A DNA stretch of 64,000 bases from Ascaphus truei. Its lineage: Eukaryota; Chordata; Amphibia; Anura; Ascaphidae. This document shows, one piece after another, positions 57,832 to 64,000 of this stretch (the first letter of the stretch is position 1; each line of letters begins with the position of its first letter). Both the position numbers and the translations under genes were made by a program. The notes below the pieces were generated by a model. That model searched no databases, had not been told where the DNA came from, and was given only the letters and a program-made list of their open reading frames with translations. The DNA lies in assembly GCA_036426205.1 (NCBI GenBank), contig WSYH01001918.1, positions 1 to 64,000 of the forward strand, written 5' to 3'.

Positions 57832-58756
57832 GGATAATGTTTTTTTTTTTTTTCAATATCAGCAGTTCTGTGCATGCATTTTCTTTTATCAGGTATACAA
57901 GTTGTGCAGCGACTAGGTAAAAAAAAAATTCTATTTGCTATACACCATTTACTTTCTGGGTGCAATCCCTCCGCTTCAGCAACAGAATTTGGTTTTCTGT
58001 CTTAGTTCAGTAATTTTCAGTCTCATCTTTGGGTATTATAGCATTCACACTTCACTCTTTGGGTGTCTGTTTTGCTCCCAAGATAATAGGCATACATTTT
58101 TTTACTTGCAGAAAAAAAACATTCTTTGCAGTGGACTATTTCTTTCATTCCCGGCAGGGTGACTCAACACTCAGCAATTGGCTTTGAAAAACCTTTTTCC
58201 TTTATAGAACAATTTTACACTCAGCATTTGTTTGCTAAAAATTCCCCTGCTTCAGCACAGTCTTATATCAATTTTCACACTTTTCTGCATATACTCCATT
58301 CACAGCTGGTAGTCCTATGCGGTGTGGTTACCTTTAGCTGCAAAATCAGTACCACTCGTGGGTCACCATCTGTATTCACTGCTTCAGCGAAACTTTTGAA
58401 AACAACAAACACCTATCCCTTTTCAAGGGTTGACTCACTTCTTGAACCCTGACTATGGCTGGAAGGCAAAACCCCTATTTCAATGACCGTATTACACTTT
58501 GTGATAGGCAATTAAAGGTTTACCTGCTTCAGCTGTCTCTTGGGATTGGGGAAAAGAGTCCATCCGTGGTTTTTGTAAAGTCTCAGTGCAGTGTAAGTTT
58601 CAGTGGTGTGTACCCCTTTAACTCTGCCTCTGCTGCATGAGAGGTTTTTTTTTGTTTGTTTTTTTTTCAAGTTGTTTAGACTGTTTGTAGGCAAAAAGCA
58701 TAACAAAAAATTTCACATAAAAACTCCGGTCCTTTTTAACTACAAAGACACCTCTT
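57832..58756 (-). other. 5' leader of the LTR retroelement
   Basis: About 925 bp between the primer-binding site and the coiled-coil ATG. No supported gene. Pyrimidine-rich with several T/A runs. Such a long leader could hold packaging signals (inference). Confidence 0.5.
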
Positions 58757-58774
58757 ATCCCACTTCTAACACCA
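58757..58774 (-). other. primer-binding site, tRNA-Leu type
   Basis: Minus strand TGGTGTTAGAAGTGGGAT, three bases inside the 5' LTR. It is complementary at 17 of 18 positions to the 3' end of vertebrate tRNA-Leu(CAA), including CCA (recalled ending CCCACTTCTGACACCA). Confidence 0.75.
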
Positions 58775-58776
58775 AA

Positions 58777-59345
58777 TTTAGACGGACGTTCACAGAGGTA
58801 CACAATTGGAGTCGTTATAATGTGAAATTATAATAGGCTTTATTGTGCCTTTTCCTTTTCATCAGGAAATTATACAAACACAGGGGGAACAAAGCTTCCA
58901 TTCACTTGGGAGTATTTCTAGTGCAATCCTTGCAATTAGTTCACATCTCCATTAGTTAAGCATTTCTCCCATCCCAAACATATAGCATGCAAATAAGCAG
59001 ATATAAGCAGTCTCTTAATAATGATAGTCTTATCTGTTTATCAGCTGTAGAGTAAGCTTCTCTGCTCTCCTGGAACCGCACCTGTGCGTGCACATAAAAA
59101 TACCAGCATCCAGGTTTTGAAGTCTTATTGGGTGTCTTGCAATCAGCTCTGCTGTGGCTGGCAGAACTCAAGACATTGTGGTGTCTCCAAAGGTCAGCTC
59201 TCAGTCAGAGCTAAAGAGAGTCAGTTCCTGTCTCAAAGGCAGGCTTTTTGTAACCAATCTAATCAGGCAGGTGGTGTTTAGTAATTAACTACCACACTGC
59301 TAGATTAAAGGAACATTACTGAACAGGGATAAGTCCCCTGTTACA
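58777..59345 (-). repeat. 5' LTR of the coiled-coil retroelement
   Basis: 569 bp, starting TGTAACAGGGGAC on the minus strand. Nearly identical to the 3' LTR apart from the nested insertion and a few changes. Its last bases read CTAAA where CTACA is expected, a single substitution. Sequence relatives lie at 36030-36578, 36840-37139 and 49440-49724. Confidence 0.9.
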
Positions 59346-59700
59346 GGGCCACTGTAGGTATGTACACCAGTATCTGTTTGAAACACCTGCACCCTTACAA
59401 AGTAGCAAAGCAATTTACTGTACACATTCCAATTCAATCCGATTCATTAATTGCATTCATTTCTGCCACCTGGCGGATACGCAAACAATAGCACCCAAAT
59501 TATAATTCTTTAACTCTGCCACATGGCGGATACGAGAAGAATTGCATCCACAGAAACAATAAACCATTAAATTAAACAGATCTACTGCGTCCGGTTGCCC
59601 GGTGCCGGATTGCCACATGAATAGTGATAAAATTAGAAAATACCGAATGGAATACAGCGGTCAACACGAAAACTGATTCGAGACACGTTCGAATAACGGC
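59346..59700 (-). repeat. outer flank of copy B, homologous to the left end of copy A
   Basis: Resumes the Tc1-like element after the LTR insertion. GGGCCACTGT, AAACACCTGC, TGCCACCTGGCGGATA, GAAGAATTGCA and AAACAGATC occur in the same order as in the reverse complement of 5230-5440. TGCCAC(C/A)TGGCGGATACG occurs twice, 50 bp apart. Confidence 0.8.
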
Positions 59701-61080
59701 CGCTGCATCAGTACTTATATTCAGGGACACTGAATGGGTGTATTATATGTGATTTTTTTGATGGAAATGCATTGTTTTTTATGCTCTTTTATTTCCCCTG
59801 TATGTTATGTCTATATATATGGATAGACATACAGGGATAATAAATGAATAATTTGCTAATGTTTATGTTTTTTTCATGTATTTCAAATTTATCTAGCTGC
59901 TTGATTTCTACGTTGTTGTGTGTGTAATGTAATTTTTATTTAGTTACATGTCATTTTTAATGCTTTTTGCAGGAGTATATTTCAGGGGCTTGCTTTTGAA
60001 TAATGGCTTATTTCTTGTCGTTAGATTTGAATGATGGTGGTTACTTTGAAGTAGAATTATTTTGTCAATTGTTTGGATTTAGGAATTGAATAGTGAATTG
60101 TATCATTGATTTGTATTGTATTGTAATTGATTTAGGAAATTGATTAATTGATTGATGGTAAATGTATTTATGTTTATTTGCTTAGTTTCTATTTGATTTT
60201 GTGGATGGCATTGATGGTGTTGTTCATAGTGTATTTTATTTTGAAATTGATTTTTGCATAGTGTTACATGATGCACAGATTAATTGCATCATGTTCACAC
60301 TCAATGCAATTGTGTGACATTTGATATACATTTGTCTAGCTGCTGGTTTGTTGGGAGAGGAGATATCATTTATTTTTAAAAGTGCCAGTGGATAATTTTA
60401 AGATGCAATGTGCTGCTGGTTTATTTTGATTATGTGTAATTATGAGATTCAGATTTGATGTTTTTATGTATACATGTTTATATAATCCTTAACCATTTAT
60501 TTGTATATTGGTGTTATATGTATATATACATATATATATATGTGTGTGTGTATATATATATATATTTATATATATAAATGTAAATACAACTGTATGCTCA
60601 TCTGCATGTCTTAGGCAGGTCTGCAACCCCGCCTTTCACCATTATCACCCATAGAACAGGATAATTGTGATGCATCAGAATTGGTCAAAATTCCTCCATA
60701 GCATATGTAGATGATACTGGATAACAGTAGAAAGTCCATGAGTAATATGGCAATTGTCAGGTACGGGCTAGGAGTCTAGTGGGGTCCACTTGACCTCCAC
60801 AACTAAAACACCATATCAGCCTCCCCTAGTAACCAATATAGAATAAACAGAGGCACTGGTAACCATATACATATATGTAGGGGCTCTATGGCCCTTTACC
60901 TTAGTGCTTGCAGGACTTCTAGATATCCAGGGCGTGCAGTTCATCCAGGTGAGTAGCCAGCAAGAAGAAATTTGAAGATGTGTAGCACTGCCTCGGTTTC
61001 CAACTCCCAGTGAGACTGGAAAAAATAATAAGGTGAGCACTCGAATAAGTAACAGGCCAGGTTTATTGCAGGGTGGTGCA
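59701..61080. other. AT-rich unassigned stretch
   Basis: No gene. T-rich sequence with a TA/TG microsatellite at about 60515-60585. From about 60600 onward it may belong to the 3' flank of the Penelope element. Confidence 0.4.
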
Positions 61081-61084
61081 GCAA

Positions 61085-61145
61085 AAGGACAACAGAGCAA
61101 CACGAACGCACCTACGCGTTTCGTGCACTAGGCACTTTATCAAGG
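61085..61145 (-). ncRNA. candidate hammerhead-like motif of Penelope copy 3
   Basis: Minus strand: CACCTTGATAAA, GTGC-(CTAGT)-GCAC stem, GAAA, ACGC...GCGT stem ending in a GTT triplet. Same layout and the same T3/A8 substitutions as at 17331-17386. It lies about 900 bp 3' of the endonuclease ORF, i.e. in the terminal region. Confidence 0.45.
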
Positions 61146-61149
61146 TGAC

Positions 61150-62043
61150 AAACACATGTATTACTGCATGATTTATACTCACCTGTACTGTGCCTTGCGC
61201 TACCGGGTGTGATGTCATCGTCCCGCGTCGTAACGGGTCGCGGTGACGCGGCGTACACAGCCATTGGCTCGGCCAGTCAGGTGGTATGCTAACGCTATCT
61301 GACTGTCTTTTTTTCTATTTTTTCTAAAACAAACTTTATTAACAACAACATAAATACACAGTGAAATAAAAATAACAGATTTAAAAACACATTTGAATAC
61401 TGTAATAGCATTAGATCGGCACAAGCAAAGTCAATAAGTGCTTGGAACATTTTAGGGGCATATTTAGACAATTGTGGATTTATAGTTTGGTACTATAATA
61501 AGCCCCTACTGGATTATGTTTTGGCATATGCTTGTGCAGGTAATATTTGGTAATTTGTGAATCGTGAAATGAACATGATCACCAGTCAATACAATATATG
61601 GGAACAATTACTATATACTGATATACTACTGTGGATGTAAAGTCCTATCTAGTCAGTATAATAAATAATATTGAAATGCTCCCTATATGGATGACTGTAG
61701 TGAACTGACCCTAAACCCAATAGTAAATAATATGCTAACATTCATCTGCATGATCAAATATAAACACCATACAACAAATGATATAATAGCTTATAATCTA
61801 CTCACATTGTATTTAGAGAAGCATGAACAGAGATTGGGAAAGCAAATAATGATTGAGATTACTTGAGAGAATAATGCTAATGGTTGGTGACAGAATAAAC
61901 CAAAAAATCTATATTTGTCTACATTGGTTTGTATTCCTAAATAATAATTGTAAGTACATAAATAAATTGACATGCTATGATGAACTGATCTGTACAATTA
62001 AATTAGACCAAATAACAAAGAAATATCTATTTATTGTGTTAAA
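61150..62043. other. 3' untranslated part of Penelope copy 3
   Basis: No gene. AT-rich. Begins directly after the endonuclease stop at 62044. Confidence 0.5.
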
Positions 62044-62919
62044 TTATTTTAAAAAATGACTTATATCCCAATCAATGTTCATGCCAAAGGGTTCCCTAGT
62101 TCTCAGAGTAAAAATCCAGTAGGATTCCCGTCTATCTAACATCTTTACTCTATCTCCACCTCTGGGGGAAACAGGAATATGTTCAATACCTTGAACCGTA
62201 CAAAGATTGGCATTACCATATGGACAGTTTGAGAAATGTTTTGGAACAGGGTGGTTTAGATCTTTATTCCTATTCAGTCGGAGATGTTCTAGGACTCTAG
62301 TCTTTAATTTTCTAGTGGTCCTCCCAACGTATTGACGTCCACATCCACATTTAAGTAAGTATACTATATGCGTGGAGTTGCAATTAATGAAACATGGGAC
62401 GTTATACGTCAATCTCGTGACTGTAGATGTAAACGTTTTGCCCTGATTCATGGAAACACATGCTTTGCATTTAGTACATGTAAACATTTCTTTTGGTAAT
62501 GGAGATTTGTTCTCATCTGCAGTGGTAAATAAACTGGGTGATAGTGTGTTGGCTATCGTTTTTGCCCTTTTAAATATAATGTTTGGGCCTAGCGACACAT
62601 ATGGTTTCAACACAGGGTCTAGCGACAGAATACTCCAATGCTTTTTAAAGATAGCCTTAATGGATTGTGCTTGTTTGCTGAATGGTGTTATGAAGGACTG
62701 ACTGAGATCAGATCTAGAGCTTTTCACAGTTATTTGTCTAAGGAGACTGTTTCTGTCCATCTTCCACACACCATCAAGCAATCTGTCTAAGTCAGGTTTT
62801 TTGTAACCTCTCTGTAGAAAGCGAACATATAACTCATGGGATTTCACTTTAAATTCATCGTCATTTGAACAATTGCGGCGGGTTCTGATGAATTGGCTTT
62901 TCGGTATCCCCATGAACAT
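62044..62919 (-). CDS. Penelope GIY-YIG endonuclease domain
   Basis: Open for 291 codons. The N-terminal half is the RT thumb/connector region (QFIRTRRNCSNDDEFKVKSH). Then a Cys pair in CTKCKACVSM (linker zinc-binding style), CFINCNSTHIVYLLKC and the GIY-YIG core: HIVYLLKC (GIY position), RQYVGRTTRKLKTRVLEH (YIG plus catalytic Arg), and HFSNCPYG, ending with a DRRESYWIFTLRT block that includes the conserved Glu. It nicks target DNA to prime reverse transcription. The frame is intact here, although the RT upstream is shifted, so the whole polyprotein is broken. The ATG at 62919 is simply the first in frame; natively it is fused to the RT. Confidence 0.9.
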   Translation of the reverse strand: MFMGIPKSQFIRTRRNCSNDDEFKVKSHELYVRFLQRGYKKPDLDRLLDGVWKMDRNSLLRQITVKSSRSDLSQSFITPFSKQAQSIKAIFKKHWSILSLDPVLKPYVSLGPNIIFKRAKTIANTLSPSLFTTADENKSPLPKEMFTCTKCKACVSMNQGKTFTSTVTRLTYNVPCFINCNSTHIVYLLKCGCGRQYVGRTTRKLKTRVLEHLRLNRNKDLNHPVPKHFSNCPYGNANLCTVQGIEHIPVSPRGGDRVKMLDRRESYWIFTLRTREPFGMNIDWDISHFLK

Positions 62920-62939
62920 GGCTTGAGGGTGACAACTAC

Positions 62940-64000
62940 TTGGTCTTAAAAACGTGTTCCGTGAGTTCGGCTTACGATATAGTGTGGTCTGAATGGAAAG
63001 TGCAGTGTCAATATATAAACATAATTAAAGTAGTAAATGTGCTGATGGTGATAAGAAAAAGTGAAGGAGAGATTGAACTCATTATCATTAAGTGCAGAAA
63101 TAAACTCCAGAAGTGTGGTGATGTCTCCTTCTCAAATAAACAGGAGATCATCTATGTAGCGTCTATAAAATATAATGTGCTCCCTAAATCTATTCTTATC
63201 TCCAAAGACGTGGAGCAACTCCCACCACCCCATAAAGAGGTTGGCGTATGATGGGGCAAAGCTCGTGCCCATAGCCATTCCACGTCTCTGGAGATAATAC
63301 ACCCCATCAAAAAGAAAAAAATTGTGAGTGAGTAAAAAGTGAATGGCGTCTAAAAGGAAAGTGACTTGTGCTGGTGCTAAATCAGATTGATTGAGGAAGT
63401 GACGTGCTGCTGTCAGGCCATGTTCATGGGAAATAATGGTATATAATGACGTGACGTCTAGCGTCACCCACACCATATTATGGTTCCATACAATTTGGTC
63501 AAGAGTGGTTAATAAATCACTGCTATCACGAATGTATGAAGGCAATTGTTGAACAAGGGGCTGTAGGAAAAAATCCACGTACCGTGAAACACCATCTCCC
63601 AAAGAATCAATACTGGAGACAATCGGCCTCCCAGGAGGGGATTCCAATGTCTTATGAATCTTCGGGAGATGGTGAAACACGGGCGTGGTGGGCATGGGGT
63701 TAAACAGGTAATCAATATCATTTTCATTTAATACTCTTAACATAGAGCCTACATCTAGTAGATTTTAGAGATCTCTTTGAAATTTGGAGATGGGGTCAGA
63801 GGGTAGTGCAGCATAGGAAGTCAGATCCCCAAGTTGGCGCAAAGCCTCCCTGAGATAATCATCCCTATGCTGCACCACCACCGCCCCTCCTTTGTCGGCT
63901 TTTTTTATTACCAACAGTTTATTGGTTTGTAAATCTTTTAATGCCTGTCTTTCATTTGCAGATAAGTTATCATCATGTTTAAAATCATGTTTAGTAGTAA
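62940..64000 (-). pseudogene. Penelope reverse transcriptase (partial)
   Basis: Open frame 63743-63132 shows LPKIHKTLESPPGRPIVSSI, VTLDVTSLYTIISHEHGL, RRGMAMGTSFAPSYANLFMG and the catalytic YIDDLLFI. Upstream (63750-63990) KKADKGGAVVV is readable but interrupted by a stop near 63770. Between 63132 and 62940 the thumb (NDNEFNLSFTFSYH-like) is frame-shifted. Mostly well preserved, so a fairly young copy. Confidence 0.9.

Larger units (their letters stand above)
53823..59345 (-). mobile_element. pol-less LTR retroelement with coiled-coil ORF
   Basis: Minus-strand element. Two LTRs (58777-59345 as 5' LTR, 53823-55445 as 3' LTR with a nested insertion), TGTAACAGG...CTACA ends, and a perfect 5-bp target duplication GGGCC (53818-53822, 59346-59350). 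A primer-binding site complementary to tRNA-Leu and a purine-rich tract before the 3' LTR are present. The internal 3.3 kb encodes one long coiled-coil protein and no protease, RT or integrase, so it must depend on enzymes from another element. It inserted into Tc1-like copy B just upstream of the forkhead gene. Confidence 0.9.
34500..59740 (-). mobile_element. Tc1/mariner-like three-gene element, copy B (with nested insertions)
   Basis: Opposite orientation to copy A. Forkhead gene (53690 to 52517, -), BEN gene (49179-51402, +), transposase (48985-47239, -). Later insertions inflate it: LTR fragments at 36030-37139, Harbinger at 37158-45500, and an LTR retroelement at 53823-59345. Homology to copy A resumes at 59346 after the last one and fades near 59700. 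The left limit is judged from subterminal repeats shared between 34600-35660 and 45500-46000. Without insertions the element would be roughly 10 kb. Edges are approximate and no terminal inverted repeat is assigned. Confidence 0.6.
61081..64000 (-). mobile_element. Penelope-like retroelement, copy 3 (runs off the right edge)
   Basis: Minus strand: RT from the window edge to about 62940, then GIY-YIG endonuclease 62919-62044, then about 900 bp of tail ending with a hammerhead-like motif at about 61085-61145. The RT-then-GIY-YIG order defines endonuclease-bearing Penelope elements. The 5' part is outside the window. Confidence 0.92.

Noticed and set aside
1..64000. tRNA or rRNA genes
   Set aside because: I saw no cloverleaf-like or rRNA-like sequence; only a tRNA-complementary primer site at 58757-58774.

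Overview
The window is eukaryotic genomic DNA, most likely from a vertebrate with a large repeat-rich genome. An amphibian such as a frog is my best guess, inferred from the mix of Ty3/gypsy chromovirus-type, Penelope, PIF/Harbinger and Tc1/mariner elements. There are no operons or bacterial signals, coding blocks are split by GT-AG introns, and I see no convincing host gene. Nearly everything is mobile DNA, nested several layers deep.

Layout. 1-5.2 kb: minus-strand Ty3/gypsy element, running off the left edge. 5.2-10.8 kb: copy A of an unusual multi-gene Tc1/mariner-like element (forkhead-like gene, BEN-domain gene, deleted transposase), with a tandemly duplicated end and a nested MITE. 10.8-14 kb: hairpin and an unclassified repeat (R1) split by a solo LTR. 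14.8-17.5 kb: Penelope-like element with a hammerhead-like motif. 18.9-19.1 kb: Penelope fragment. 21.5-31 kb: three Ty3/gypsy remnants in plus orientation. 31.4-34.4 kb: R1 and unclassified repeats. About 34.5-59.7 kb: copy B of the Tc1-like element, expanded by a Harbinger transposon (37158-45500), LTR fragments, and a pol-less LTR retroelement with a coiled-coil ORF (53823-59345) that itself holds a solo LTR (53950-54994). 61-64 kb: minus-strand Penelope element with GIY-YIG endonuclease and reverse transcriptase.

The main discovery candidate is the Tc1-like element. Two diverged copies in opposite orientation share the same three-gene order: a forkhead/winged-helix gene, a convergent gene for a coiled-coil plus BEN-domain protein, and, divergent from BEN across a 190-250 bp shared promoter region, a five-exon DDE transposase. 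In copy B the five transposase exons join to exactly 330 codons, stop included, with no internal stop. Two predicted DNA-binding accessory proteins beside a Tc1/mariner transposase is an arrangement I do not recognise.

Nested insertions with target-site duplications, plus two internal empty-site duplicates, allow a relative history: Tc1-like copy B; insertion of the LTR family and an internal segmental duplication; then the Harbinger insertion. In parallel, the coiled-coil LTR element inserted at 53.8 kb and later received its own solo LTR.
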